Shown: positions 42,743 to 52,359, numbered from the stretch's first letter. The stretch is 64,000 bases of DNA from DASSUW01 sp963835525 (GCA_963835525.1 CAWIFM010000002.1:1-64000), one strand, 5' to 3'. The notes: generated by a model from the sequence alone, not told the origin. A program made the numbers and translations.

Positions 42743-43771
42743 ATGGCCAACGACGTCGAGAACGTGATCATCATCGGGAGCGGGCCGGCCGGCTACACCG
42801 CCGCGCTGTACACCGCCCGCGCCAATCTGGAGCCGCTCGTGATCGAGGGCTGGCTGTGGGGCGGCCTGCTCCAGCAGACGACCGACGTCGAGAACTACCC
42901 CGGCTACCCGAAGGGCGTGATGGGCCCGGAGATGATGCAGGACTTCCGTGACCAGGCCGAGCGCTTCGGCGCGCGCTTCGTGACCGAGAACGTCACCCGC
43001 GTCGAGCCCGGCGCCGACGGCGAGCCGCACACCGTCTGGGTCGACGAGGACGAGTACAAGGCCCGCGCCGTCGTCCTGGCCATGGGCGCCGAGCACAAGA
43101 AGCTGGGCGTGCCGGGCGAGGAGGAGCTCGGCGGCCGCGGCGTGTCCTACTGCGCGACCTGCGACGCGGCCTTCTTCAAGGAGCGCGAGACGATCATCGT
43201 GGGCGGCGGCGACTCGGCGATGGAGGAGGCGATCTTCCTCGCCAAGTTCTCCTCCAAGGTCACGATCGTGCACCGGCGCGACGAGTTCCGCGCCTCCAAG
43301 ATCATGCTCGAGCGCGCCCGCTCGACCGAGAACATCGAGTTCCTGACGCCGTACGTGGTCGAGGAGCTGCTGGCCGGCGACAATGGCGCGCTCGATCACG
43401 CCCGCGTGCGCAACACGGAGACGGACGAGACCCGCGAGCTGCCGATGAACGGCGCCTTCATTGCCATCGGCCACGAGCCGCAGTCGGAGATCGTGCACGG
43501 CATCGTCGACATCGACGGCGAGGGCTACGTGGTCACCGAGGGCAAGTCGACGCGCACCAACGTGCCGGGCTTCTTCGCCGCCGGCGACCTGGTCGACCAC
43601 ACCTACCGCCAGGCGGTCACCGCCGCCGGCACCGGCTGCATGGCCGCGCTCGACGCCGAGTGGTACCTGCGCGACAACCCGGCGGTGCCGACCCCGGCCG
43701 CGCTCGAGGGCACCGGCGACCTCGCCGAGGAGCAGTGGGCGCCCGTGGCTCAGCCGACGCGCAGCGCGTAG
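42743..43771 (+). CDS. trxB: Thioredoxin-disulfide reductase
   Basis: FAD/NADPH flavoenzyme of 342 aa. FAD-binding IIIGSGPAGYTAAL, redox-active SYCATCDAAFF, NADPH-binding VGGGDSAMEEA and the closing FFAAGDLVDHTYRQAVTAAGTGCMAAL are all present. It keeps thioredoxin reduced in the cytoplasm. ATG 42743 preferred over a TTG at 42725. Its 3' end overlaps the convergent subtilase by 22 bp. No trxA follows it. Confidence 0.93.
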   Translation: MANDVENVIIIGSGPAGYTAALYTARANLEPLVIEGWLWGGLLQQTTDVENYPGYPKGVMGPEMMQDFRDQAERFGARFVTENVTRVEPGADGEPHTVWVDEDEYKARAVVLAMGAEHKKLGVPGEEELGGRGVSYCATCDAAFFKERETIIVGGGDSAMEEAIFLAKFSSKVTIVHRRDEFRASKIMLERARSTENIEFLTPYVVEELLAGDNGALDHARVRNTETDETRELPMNGAFIAIGHEPQSEIVHGIVDIDGEGYVVTEGKSTRTNVPGFFAAGDLVDHTYRQAVTAAGTGCMAALDAEWYLRDNPAVPTPAALEGTGDLAEEQWAPVAQPTRSA

Positions 43772-45354
43772 GCCGCGTCGAGGTCGCGCGACCCCTGCAC
43801 GAGCACCGCGACGTAGTACACGCGCGCGCGGCTTGATCGGTTGCGCAGCGTGATGCGCTCGGTCCGCTTGCCGCGGCGGGCCGACCGCTTCAGCGGCTTG
43901 GCGCCGAGCGACTTCGCCTTGCGCGAGTAGACGCGCAGGTCGACGTCGTCGGTGCGGACGGGATCGGCGGAGATCCGCGCGCGCGACCGCCCGCGCAGGC
44001 GGATGCGGTAGACGTCCGCCGGATCCTCGAACGCGTCGATCGTGGCCCCGAGGCGGCGCGTCTTGCCGCCCTTGAAGATCACCCGGTCGGCCCGGCCGAA
44101 GCCCCGCCCGTCGACCCAGAACATGGTCGTCGTTGGGCTCGAGCGGGTCGGGCGCCGGCGCGGCGCGGGTCAGCGCGGCCTCCACGTTCAGCACGCCGAA
44201 GCCGGTGTCAGGCCCCCAGCCCGGATCGTCGTGGTCGATGGCCGAGAGCCGCACGGCCTGGACTGCCTGGTCGGGCGTCAGGTCGGGGCGCGCCGCGCGC
44301 ACCCAGGCGATCGCGCCGGCCACCATGGGCGCGGCGAAGCTTGTGCCGCTCTGCTGCTGATAGCCGTCCCCGTCGGGATCGAGGGCGACCGGGACGGCGG
44401 TCATGATGTTCTCGCCCGGCGCCGAGAGGTCGATCGCGGCGTTGGCGTTCGAGAAGAACGAGCTCCGGAAGCCCGGCGCCGGCCCGACGGCGGCGACCGT
44501 GACGACGTGCGGCAGCGAGGCGGGGAACTCTGGCGGGTTGCCCTCGGCGAACTCGTTGCCGGCCGCGGCGACGGGGACGATCCCGTTGGCGACGGCGGCC
44601 TGGATGGCCAGGTACTCCGGGAAGCAGGGCGAGTTCGCCCCGTAGCTCATGTTGATGACCGCCGCCCGGCGCTCGATCGCCGCGCCGATCTGGTTCGCCC
44701 GACTCGCGGCAGGTGAGCTCCTCCGAGCAGCGGCAGGTTGAGGGCGCGCGCGCCCGGCCAGACGCCGACGATGCCGAGCCCGTTGACCGGCGCGGCCGCC
44801 ACCGAGGTGGTCGCCGTGCCGTGCGCGTTGGTGACCGCGAACTGATCGATCGTGTCGGTGTTGCCGCCCTGCCACTCGGGATGCGAGCGGTCGAGCTGGG
44901 CGTCGACGACCGCGATCAGCGGGCTGTTGGCGTCGACCACCGGGGGCGTCAGGGCGGGGTTGACGATCCAGTCGCGCCAGTCGTTCGGCGGCACCGACAG
45001 CGGATCCTGGGCGACCGCCCGCTGCAGCGGCTCGGCCAGAGTGTCGGGCTGTGCGTACGTGAGCAGGCTCCCGAGCGCGCGCGCGAAGGCGCGAGCCCGC
45101 GAGCGCGCGACCGCGTAGCCGCCGGTGCCTGCGGGACCGATGTGCTCGGCGCCGAAGCGGCGGGCCACGGCCCGCGTCCGCGCTCCCGGGCGGGCGCCGA
45201 CGATCCACGTCCCGCGCGCCGCTGGCGCCGACGCCGCGACGGCGTCGCCGGGCAGCGCCATCGGTGGCTCGGGCGCGTCCGCCATCGCCGGGGGCGCAGC
45301 CAGCGCAGCGATGCCGGCCCCGCACGCGAGCGCCCGCCAGAGGAAAGCCTTCAC
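43750..45354 (-). pseudogene. Secreted subtilisin-like serine protease (S8), two frameshifts
   Basis: Exported protease spread over three frames. The first (45354 to about 44715) gives a signal peptide and the Asp (SPLIAVVDAQLDRSHPEW) and His (NAHGTATTSVA) of the triad. The second (to about 44128) gives INMSYGANSPC, AAAGNEF and the catalytic Ser (SGTSFAAPMVAGAI). The third encodes a pre-peptidase-like C-terminal domain (DAFEDPADVYRIRLRGRS). With both breaks repaired it would be a normal S8 enzyme of about 530 aa. All triad residues survive, so consensus errors are plausible. Confidence 0.78.
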
Positions 45355-45359
45355 GCCAC

Positions 45360-46580
45360 TCAGGCTAGTGGCTCACCGGTGCGCGCCGCTTGAAGCAGGC
45401 GCGGCGCCGGGCGCCACCGATCGTCGCCGTACTCCGCCTGCAGGCCGCGGAGCACGGCGAGCACGCGGTCGGGGCCGATCAGGTCGCCCCAGGCGAGCGG
45501 CCCGCGCGGGTGGTTGAGCCCGAGCTCCATCCCGGCGTCGATGTCGGCGGCCGAGCCGACGCCCTCGCCGAGCGCGAAGCACGCCTCGTTGACGAGCTGG
45601 GCGACGATCCGCGGGAGCACGAAGTCGCCCACGCGCTCGACGTGCAGGCCGCGCGCGGTGAAGAAGCGCTCGCACGCCTCCGGCGCGTCCCTCTTGATCT
45701 CGACCAGGCGTCCGGGCGGTGGCAGGACGCTGGCGTTCAACTCCCACTCGGCCAGCTCTTCCTCGCCCAAGGCCTCGGCGACCGGCTCGGGGTCCGCCGG
45801 GCGGCCCGGCGGGTACTCGTACCAGCCGCGGCCGCTCTTGCGGCCCACGTGCCCGGCGGCCACGCGCTTCGCCACCAGCGGCGACGGCCGCCAGCGCGGC
45901 TCGCCGAACGACTGCTCGTAGAAGGACCGCGACACGGCGAGCCCGACGTCGAGCCCGACGAGGTCCATCAGCTCGAACGGGCCCATCCGGAAGCCGCCGG
46001 CCAGGCGGCAGATGCGGTCGACCTGCTCGGGCGTCGCGAGCCCGTCCTGGACGGCCCGCAGCGCCTCGAGGCCGAACGGGCGGTTGCAGCGGTTGACGAT
46101 GAAGCCGGGGCTGTCGGCGGCGTCGATCACGTGCTTGCCCATCGCCTCGCCGGCCTCGCGCGCGACCGTGAGCGCGTGCGCGCTGGACTCCTCGCCGGCC
46201 ACCACCTCGACCAGCCGCATCTTGGCCGGCGGGTTGAAGAAGTGCATGCCGACCACGCGCTGGGGGTGCGGGAGCCCGGCGGCCATCGCCGTCACGCTCA
46301 GCGAGGAGGTGTTGGTGGCCAGCACGCAGCCGGGCTCGACGATCTCGGCCAGGCGCGCGAACAGCTCGCGCTTGAGCGCGAGGTCCTCCGGCGCCGCCTC
46401 GATCACCAGGCCGCAGTCGGCGAGCGCCTTCAGGTCACGGACCGGCTGGACGCCCTCGGGCGCCCGCGCCAGCGCCTCCGGATCGGGGTCGTGGAGCAGC
46501 GTGTTCAGGCTCGCCTCGGCCGCGAGCGCGGCGATCCCCGCGCCCATCGTGCCCGCCCCGACGACCCCGATATGTCTCAC
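45360..46580 (-). CDS. 3-hydroxyacyl-CoA dehydrogenase
   Basis: NAD-dependent beta-oxidation enzyme of 406 aa. The Rossmann start is IGVVGAGTMGAGIAAL. NTSSLSVTAMA and the catalytic-His region VVGMHFFNPP follow, then DSPGFIVNR and two C-terminal 3HCDH domains (GPFELMDLVGLDVG and the second with GLNHPRGPLAWGD). It has no attached hydratase domain, unlike FadB. GTG 46580 lies at the very edge of a long palindrome that separates it from the acyl-CoA dehydrogenase gene. Confidence 0.92.
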   Translation of the reverse strand: MRHIGVVGAGTMGAGIAALAAEASLNTLLHDPDPEALARAPEGVQPVRDLKALADCGLVIEAAPEDLALKRELFARLAEIVEPGCVLATNTSSLSVTAMAAGLPHPQRVVGMHFFNPPAKMRLVEVVAGEESSAHALTVAREAGEAMGKHVIDAADSPGFIVNRCNRPFGLEALRAVQDGLATPEQVDRICRLAGGFRMGPFELMDLVGLDVGLAVSRSFYEQSFGEPRWRPSPLVAKRVAAGHVGRKSGRGWYEYPPGRPADPEPVAEALGEEELAEWELNASVLPPPGRLVEIKRDAPEACERFFTARGLHVERVGDFVLPRIVAQLVNEACFALGEGVGSAADIDAGMELGLNHPRGPLAWGDLIGPDRVLAVLRGLQAEYGDDRWRPAPRLLQAARTGEPLA

Positions 46581-46738
46581 CCTGGATCCACCGATTCTCG
46601 CGGCGCCTCACCGCCGTGGGCGGCGCCCAGTGACGATCGGCCGAGTCCCAAAGGGACCACCCTGAGGAAGCTCGGCCGATCGCCCCTGGCCGGCACCCGC
46701 GACGCCGAGGCATCCACGATGATCGGCGGATCCAGGGT
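46579..46738. repeat. Long imperfect palindrome, element 3 (160 bp)
   Basis: ACCCTGGATCCACCGAT (from 46579) pairs with ATCGGCGGATCCAGGGT (to 46738) with one mismatch. An inner 12-base arm CGATCGGCCGAG (46634-46645) pairs with CTCGGCCGATCG (46671-46682). It fills the whole gap between two co-directional genes, reaching the stop of one and the start of the next. It does not clearly share sequence with elements 1 and 2. An RNA copy would fold into one long hairpin. Confidence 0.7.
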
Positions 46739-47894
46739 CACGCGAGCGCGTTGATCCCGGTCTCGGCGCGGCCGATGATCAGCTTCTGGATCTGGGAGGT
46801 GCCCTCGTAGAGCGTGGTGACGCGGACGTCGCGGAAGTAGCGCTCGACCGGGTGGTCGTCGACGTAGCCCGAGCCGCCGTGGACCTGGATCGCCAGGTGC
46901 GCGCAGTTCTGCGCGGCCTCGGTCGCGTAGAGCTTGGCGATCGACGTCTCGGTGGTGCTCGGCTTGCCCTGGTCCTTGAGCCAGCCGGCGCGGAACACGA
47001 GCAGGCGCGCCGCGTCGGTCTGCACGCGCATGTCGGCGATCATCGCCTGCACGAGCTGGAAGGAGGCGATCGGCCTGCCGAACTGCTCGCGCTCCTTGCG
47101 CGTAGGCGACCGAGTGGTCGAGCGAGCCCTGGCAGACGCCGACGCAGCCGGCGGCGACCGAGTAGCGCCCGGAGTCGAGCGCGCTCATCGCGACCTTGAA
47201 GCCCTCGCCGACCTCGCCCAGCAGCGCGTCGTCCGGCACTTCGACGTCGTCGAGCGCGATCGAGGCGGTGACCATGCCGTGCAGGCCCATCTTGCCGTGG
47301 ATCTCCTGCGTCGCAGAAGCCCGGCGTGTCGGTCTCCACGAGGAAGCAGGCGAGCCCGCGGTGCTCCTTCTCGGGATCGGTCTGGGCGAAGATCATCGCG
47401 ACGTCGGCGCGGGTGCCGAGCGAGATCCACATCTTGTTGCCGCTCAGCACCCAGCCGTTGTCGGTCTTGCGCGCGCGGGTCTTCTGGTTGGCGGCGTCGG
47501 AGCCGGTGTCGGGCTCGGTGAGGCCGAAGCAGCCGAGCCACTCGCCGCTGCACAGCTTGGGCAGGTAGTGCTGCTTCTGCTCCTCGGTGCCCCAGCGCAG
47601 GATCGACGAGCACACCAGCGAGGTCTGGACCGAGATCACCGTCCGCATCGCCGAGTCGTGGCGGCCGATCTCCTCGACCACGATGGCGTAGGTGACGTAG
47701 TCGAGCCCGGCGCCGCCGTACTCCTGCGGGACGATCGCGCCGAGGTAGCCCTGCTCGGCGATCTTGCCCACGAGCTCGGTGTCGAAGTGGTGGTTGCGGT
47801 CGTTCTCACGCGCGCGCTCGGCGAGCTCGCTGTCGGCGAACTGCCGCGCGGTCTCGCGGATGAGCTGCTGCTCGTCGGTCAGGTCGAAGTCCAT
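46738..47894 (-). pseudogene. Acyl-CoA dehydrogenase, two frameshifts
   Basis: FAD enzyme of the first beta-oxidation step, about 385 aa if repaired. The N-terminus MDFDLTDEQQLIRETARQFA and the FAD/substrate motif CFGLTEPDTGSDAA are in the first frame, which breaks near 47310. The second (TASIALDDVEVPDDALLGE ... SGRYSVAAGCVGVCQG) breaks near 47100. The third gives IADMRVQTDAARLLV, QVHGGSGYVDDHPVER and the catalytic glutamate in TTLYEGTSQIQ. All family motifs remain, so sequencing indels are likely. Confidence 0.83.
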
Positions 47895-47923
47895 GGACCT
47901 CGACGCTACTACGATGGCGTCCA

Positions 47924-48178
47924 GTGGACGTCTTCACGGTCGTCTTCGGCGGCACCCTCCTCTTCTTCATCGTCTTCGTGCTGCTGCTGGGCGTGTTCTC
48001 CAAGCGCTCCGCGCGCGACTATCTGGACTGGAAGCCCACGCGCTCGCCCGAGGTCGAGGCGCAGAACGAGATCGACGACGTCGAGCAGATGATCGCGGCG
48101 CAGAACGAGATGAGGCGGCGCCGCGGCGCCCCGGAGATCACGCGCGAGGAGATCGAGGAGCGGTGGCGCGAGTCCTGA
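47924..48178 (+). CDS. Small membrane-anchored protein of unknown function
   Basis: Protein of 84 aa: one N-terminal helix (VVFGGTLLFFIVFVLLLGVF), then a charged, probably coiled-coil tail (NEIDDVEQMIAAQNEMRRRR, ending REEIEERWRES). GTG start. No family recognised. Overlaps the next gene by 16 bp and diverges from the acyl-CoA dehydrogenase. Confidence 0.65.
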   Translation: MDVFTVVFGGTLLFFIVFVLLLGVFSKRSARDYLDWKPTRSPEVEAQNEIDDVEQMIAAQNEMRRRRGAPEITREEIEERWRES

Positions 48179-48597
48179 TCGTGGGCTGCGGCTGCCGCGG
48201 GCAGGCGCTGGCGCGCGATCTGGTCGCAGCAGGCCATGCCGTGCGCGGCACGACCCGCGACGAGTCCCGCACGGCGGCCATCGCCGAGGCGGGCGCCGAG
48301 CCCTACGTCGGCGACCCCGACCGGATCGGCACGCTGATGGGCGCGCTGTCCGGCGTGACGATCCTCTGCTGGCTGCTCGGCCACGTGCCCGACCCCGACC
48401 TGCACGGCGGCCGGCTGCGGATGCTGTTCGAGAAGCTGGTCGACACGCCGGTGCGCGGCGTGGTCTACGAGCGCGCGCTGCCGGCGGGAGAGGCGATCGC
48501 GCGCGACGCCGCCGAGCGCTGGCGCATACCCGTCGAGGTGGTCGAGCCGGGCGGTGACGCGCGCGCGGCAGTCGACCGGCTCCTGGGGCTATCATGA
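48163..48597 (+). CDS. Short Rossmann-fold (NAD-binding) protein
   Basis: Protein of 144 aa that starts VLIVGCGCRGQALARDL, a GxGxxG dinucleotide site, followed by GTTRDESRTAAIAEAGAEPY. It lacks the length and YxxxK of full SDR enzymes, so it may bind a nucleotide for regulation or be an atypical reductase. GTG 48163 within the end of the preceding gene. Function not identified. Confidence 0.65.
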   Translation: MARVLIVGCGCRGQALARDLVAAGHAVRGTTRDESRTAAIAEAGAEPYVGDPDRIGTLMGALSGVTILCWLLGHVPDPDLHGGRLRMLFEKLVDTPVRGVVYERALPAGEAIARDAAERWRIPVEVVEPGGDARAAVDRLLGLS

Positions 48598-48599
48598 AT

Positions 48600-48613
48600 C
48601 CCGTAAATTCGGG
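48600..48613. promoter_or_regulatory. Dyad CCCG-TAAATT-CGGG ahead of the rhodanese gene
   Basis: A 14-base dyad with an unusually A/T-rich core lies between the Rossmann gene stop and the Shine-Dalgarno (TAGGAGG) of the rhodanese gene. It may be an operator. No regulator can be named. Confidence 0.35.
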
Positions 48614-48633
48614 TCGGAATTAGGAGGCTCAAC

Positions 48634-49473
48634 GTGGCCGACTACGCGAAGGACGTGCTCGTAGACACCCAGTGGGTGCAGGACCACCTCGACGACGACG
48701 GCGTCCGGATCGTCGAGGTCGACGAGAACCCCGCCCTCTACGCCGAGGCCCACATCCCGGGCGCGATCGGGTTCGACTGGAAGAAGGACCTGCAGGACCA
48801 GGTCAAGCGCGACTTCCTGGGACCGGAGGAGTTCGGCGCGCTGTTCGGCTCGCGCGGCATCTCCAACGACCACACGATCGTGCTCTACGGCGACCGCAAC
48901 AACTGGTTCGCCGCCTACACGTACTGGTACCTGAAGTACTACGGGCACGACGACGTGAAGCTCGTCAACGGGCCGCGCGAGAAGTGGATCGCCGAGGACC
49001 GGCCGACCACCACCGACGTGCCGAGCTACGAGCCCACCAGCTTCATCGCGCAGCCTGGCGACGACGCCATCCGCGCCAAGCGCGACGAGGTGCTCGCGGC
49101 GCTCGACGCCGCCACCAAGCTCGTCGACGTCCGCTCGCCGCAGGAGTTCTCCGGCGAGCTGATCGCGATGCCCGGCTACGAGCAGGAGGGCGCGCAGCGC
49201 GCCGGCCACATCCCGGGCGCCGCCTCGGTGCCGTGGGCGCAGGCCGTGCGCGAGGACGGCACCTTCAAGTCGGCCGACGAGCTGGGCGAGCTGTACGGCG
49301 CCAAGGGCGTCACCAACGGCGAGCCGATCATCGCCTACTGCCGCATCGGCGAGCGCTCGGCGCACACCTGGTTCGTGCTGCACGAGCTGCTCGGCAAGGA
49401 CGACGTCAAGAACTACGACGGCTCCTGGACCGAGTGGGGCAACATGGTCAACGTCCCGATCGAGAAGTCCTAG
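48634..49473 (+). CDS. Sulfurtransferase with two rhodanese domains
   Basis: Thiosulfate/mercaptopyruvate sulfurtransferase-like protein of 279 aa. The N-terminal rhodanese domain is inactive (VLYGDRNNWFA has Asp at the Cys site). The C-terminal domain carries the catalytic loop AYCRIGERSAHTWF. DVRSPQEFSGE is the domain-start motif. The GTG start follows a good TAGGAGG. Its 3' end overlaps the convergent NUDIX gene by 26 bp. Confidence 0.92.
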   Translation: MADYAKDVLVDTQWVQDHLDDDGVRIVEVDENPALYAEAHIPGAIGFDWKKDLQDQVKRDFLGPEEFGALFGSRGISNDHTIVLYGDRNNWFAAYTYWYLKYYGHDDVKLVNGPREKWIAEDRPTTTDVPSYEPTSFIAQPGDDAIRAKRDEVLAALDAATKLVDVRSPQEFSGELIAMPGYEQEGAQRAGHIPGAASVPWAQAVREDGTFKSADELGELYGAKGVTNGEPIIAYCRIGERSAHTWFVLHELLGKDDVKNYDGSWTEWGNMVNVPIEKS

Positions 49474-50012
49474 CCAGCAGGTCTCCGAGTATGCGGGCGG
49501 TCGCTCCCCAGATGAGGTGGCCGCCCGCCTCGTACGTCGGCGTGCGGAAGGGGATGCCCCGCCGCACCAGCCGGCGCTCTCCGTAGCCGGCGCGCAGCTC
49601 CTCCAGCGACAGCTCGAGCACCTCGTCGACCTCGGTCTGCTGCATCACCCAGGCGAAGCCGGGCTCGATCACGCCGACGAACGGATAGATCGCGTAGTTG
49701 GTGACGAAGGTCGGCGTCGGCGGCAGCGCGCCGACCACGCGCACCGCGTCGGGCGGCAGGCCGACCTCCTCGTGCGCCTCGCGCAGCGCCGTGTCGAGCA
49801 GCTCCTCGCCGTCGTCGCGCCGGCCGCCGGGGAACGAGATCTCGCCGGCATGGCGGCGCAGGTCGTGCCGGCGGCGGGTGAAGACGGCGTGCAGCGCCGT
49901 CCGCCTCGAACAGCGGCACGAGCACCGCGGCGTCGCGGCCGCCGTGCACGTCCATGGCCAGCGCCTCGTCGGGCGCGACCAGCACCGCGGCCAGCTCCTC
50001 GGTCAGGCTCAG
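49448..50012 (-). CDS. NUDIX hydrolase (CoA pyrophosphatase type), frameshifted
   Basis: NUDIX protein of about 185 aa. The NUDIX box GGRRDDGEELLDTALREAHE-EVGL is complete in the downstream frame, and PTPTFVTNYAIYPFVGVI fits the CoA-diphosphatase branch. The N-terminus (SLTEELAAVLVAPDEALAMD ... VLVPLFEADG) is in another frame; the break is near 49893-49900. The start is uncertain: a CTG at 50012, a GTG at 49985 or ATG 49955. It follows the OsmC gene with a four-base overlap if the CTG is used. Confidence 0.75.
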
Positions 50013-50437
50013 GCGAGCTCGACCCGCTCTTCGAACATGACCTCGCCCTCGAGCGTGCGGTGGACGGGGCACTTGGCCGCGATCACCTGGAGCCGCTCGA
50101 TCTGCTCCTCGTCGAGGTGCGGAGGCATCTTGAGCACGAGCTCGAACTTGGTCGGGCAGCCGCGCTCGGCGGGCGTGTACTCGACGTCGACCGCGAGGCC
50201 GCTGGTGTCCCAGCCCTTGCGCTGGGCGTACATCTCCATCGTGACCGCCGTGCACGAGGCGAGCGCCGCGGCGAGCAGCTCCTGCGGGCTCGGCCCCTCG
50301 TCCTGGCCGCCGGCCTCGATCGGCTCGTCGACGGTGAAGGTGTGGTCGCCTGCCTTCACGTCGTGGGTGAACTTCTCGCGCTGACGCGCGACGGCGCGCA
50401 TTGAGCGCGTATCGCTGCTTCGATTCAGGAGAGCCAT
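50009..50437 (-). CDS. OsmC-family protein
   Basis: Peroxide-reducing or stress protein of 142 aa. Two conserved cysteines are in LAAALASCTAVTMEM and AAKCPVHRTL, as in OsmC/YhfA-type proteins. ATG 50437 directly follows the stop of the DUF1015 gene (TAGATG). An alternative ATG at 50401 gives MRAVARQREKFTHDV, closer to typical family starts. Confidence 0.88.
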   Translation of the reverse strand: MALLNRSSDTRSMRAVARQREKFTHDVKAGDHTFTVDEPIEAGGQDEGPSPQELLAAALASCTAVTMEMYAQRKGWDTSGLAVDVEYTPAERGCPTKFELVLKMPPHLDEEQIERLQVIAAKCPVHRTLEGEVMFEERVELA

Positions 50438-51668
50438 CTAGTCCAATGGATTGAACACCATGCCGGTGAGCACCTTAGGGAAGAAGTAGGTGCTCTTGGG
50501 AGGCATGGATTCCCCGGTCGCCGCCACGTCGCGCACCTGGGACACCGGCGTGCCGCGCATGAAGAAGGCCGCCTGGGCCTCTCCGGACTCAACGCGCTCG
50601 CGCGCCTGGGCGGTGTCGCGCGCGTAGTCGAGCCCGTGCAGATGCGAGATGTCGTCCTCGCTCATGCCCAGCGCGCCCTGCAGCACGAGCGCCTCGAGCA
50701 CGGCGGTGTCGAGGTCCCGGTAGGGCTCGGGCTTGTCCGGCAGCGCCTCGGCGGCGATCGCGGGGTCGCGCAGCGTGAGCATGAGCGGCCGGCCGGTGGT
50801 GGGCGTCGAGGTAGCCCATGCGCACCGGACCGTCGCCCTGCGGCTCGAGCTCGTCGGTCGGGCGCGATCTCGAAGTCGCGCTCGAGCGTGGCGCGCAGCC
50901 GCTCGCGGTCAGCGATCTCGGTGAGCAGGCGGTGGGTGGGGAAGACGGTCAGGCCCGGGTCCTGGAGCGCGACCAGGCACATCAGCACGTGGCCGGCGCC
51001 GCCCTCCTCGTGGTGCACGCGCGCGGTCTCGTAGCGGTGGTGGCCGTCGGCGATCAGCAGCTCGGCGGGCGCGAGCGCGGCGCGGACGGCCTCGATCGCC
51101 TCCGGGTCGGCGACGCGCCACAGCCGGTGGATGGTGCCGTCCTCGTCGGTCACCTCGGCCCACGGCTCGGTCCCGAGGTGCGGCTCGAGCGCGCCCCACG
51201 CCGCCCCGGCCGGGTCGTCGTAGAGGCTGAAGATGGGGGAGAGGTTCGCGTGCGTGGCGCGCGTGAGCCGCAGCCGGTCCTCCTTCGGGCCCGGATGCGT
51301 GCGCTCGTGCGGGCGGATGCGGCCAGGGCCGTAGTCCTCGACCGCCACGCGCGCGAAGAACCCGTGGCGGGTGCGGCGCCGGCCGTCGGGCCCGGTGTAG
51401 TCCTGCTCGAGCGCCCACAGGGCCGGCGCGTCGTCGCGGGACGAGGACGCCGTCGCGCTGCCACTGCTCGAACACGTCGGCGGCGTGGGCGTACGGGTCG
51501 TCGCCCTGCGGGAGGTCGATCTCGACGACGTTGTAGGGCGAGCTGAGCGAGCAGCTCGGCGCGCTGCTCGGCGTCGATCACGTCGTAGGGCGGGGCGACG
51601 ACGGGCTGGAGGCCGCCGACGCGGTCGCGGTCGTAGTGGAGCGCTTTGAAGGGGCGGACGTCGGCCAT
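50438..51668 (-). pseudogene. DUF1015-family protein, at least four frameshifts
   Basis: Conserved bacterial protein of about 410 aa with unknown biochemical role. The family start MADVRPFKALHYD and APPYDVIDAEQRAEL is in one frame. NVVEIDLPQGDDPYAHAAD, FFARVAVEDYGPGRIRPHE, LLIADGHHRYETA and RMGYLDAHHRP/MLTLRDPAIAAEALPD are in others. Breaks lie near 51548, 51440, 50865 and 50795. The C-terminus GMVFNPLD is intact. Such dense indels resemble local consensus error. Confidence 0.75.
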
Positions 51669-51693
51669 GTGGCCGACGAGGTTAGACGCCGGT

Positions 51694-52276
51694 TCAGCGC
51701 TTGACGCCGAAGTCGACCGTGTAGGTCGTGCCCGCGGCGTCCGAGACCGGCACGCCGAGCACGATGCCGACGCCCATCTCGCGGAACGAGCGCTTGAGGA
51801 TGTTGGCGCGGTGGCCGGGCGAGTCCATCCAGGCCTCGACGGCGCCGCGCGGCGTGCCGTAGGAGCCAGTGCCCCAGGCGAGGTTCTCGCCGAGCGCCCA
51901 GCCCTGGTCCTCGCGGACGTAGTTGGCGCGCAGGATCCGGTCGACCATCGTCACGCCCTCGGGCGTGGTGTGCTCGAAGTAGCTGTCCTTGACCATGTCG
52001 CGCGAGTGGCCGAGCGCGGCCTTGCGCAGCCGCTTGTTCTCGCGCAGCGCCGGCAGGTCGTTCTCGGCGCGGATCTGGTTGTGCAGGCAGAGGATCGCGG
52101 CGCGGATCGCGGGCGAGGTTGTCCCCGGTGGCGTCGAGATCGGCGTTGGCGCACTCCTGCGCGGCCTGGGCCTTGGCGGGCGCCCGGTGCTTCTTGGCCT
52201 CGGCGACGCCGGCGGCCGGCACGAGGAGGAGCGCCGTGAGGAGTGTGATGAGTGTGGTTCGAAGCTTGAGCGACAT
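51694..52276 (-). CDS. Secreted CAP-domain (SCP/PR1) protein, one frameshift
   Basis: Exported protein of about 193 aa. The signal peptide (LITLLTALLLVPAAGVAEA) and AKAQAAQECANADLDATGDN are in the first frame. A one-base break near 52115 leads into the CAP domain with HSRDMVKDSYFEHTTPEG, LGENLAWGTG and MDSPGHRANILKRSFREMG, the four family signatures. CAP proteins act outside the cell, sometimes in spore coats, biofilm matrix or peptidoglycan binding. ATG 52276 stands four bases after the P1 helix of a c-di-GMP aptamer and has no separate Shine-Dalgarno. Confidence 0.83.
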
Positions 52277-52346
52277 CTTTGGCAACCCGGCGAGCTCCTT
52301 GAGCCCCGTGGCTTTGCGTCCCGCCCTCACGAGCGGTTTGCCTTTG
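52277..52346 (-). promoter_or_regulatory. Cyclic di-GMP-I (GEMM-I) riboswitch aptamer
   Basis: The minus strand matches the GEMM-I consensus closely. P1 is GGCAA/TTGCC (52342-52338 and 52285-52281). The CCGCTC-GTGA-GGGCGG hairpin has a GNRA tetraloop. The conserved core GGGACGCAAAGCC and the P3 arm CACGGGGCTC...CGCCGGG complete it. These include the core A that stacks between the two guanines of c-di-GMP in solved structures. It lies directly before the CAP-protein start codon, which suggests control of translation initiation. Confidence 0.9.
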
Positions 52347-52359
52347 TCTTGTCACTCCG

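Noticed and set aside
42692..45325. An 877-codon minus reading spanning the subtilase and trxB
   Set aside because: Only the part with the serine-protease motifs is coding. The remainder is antisense to trxB, whose plus-strand motifs are complete.
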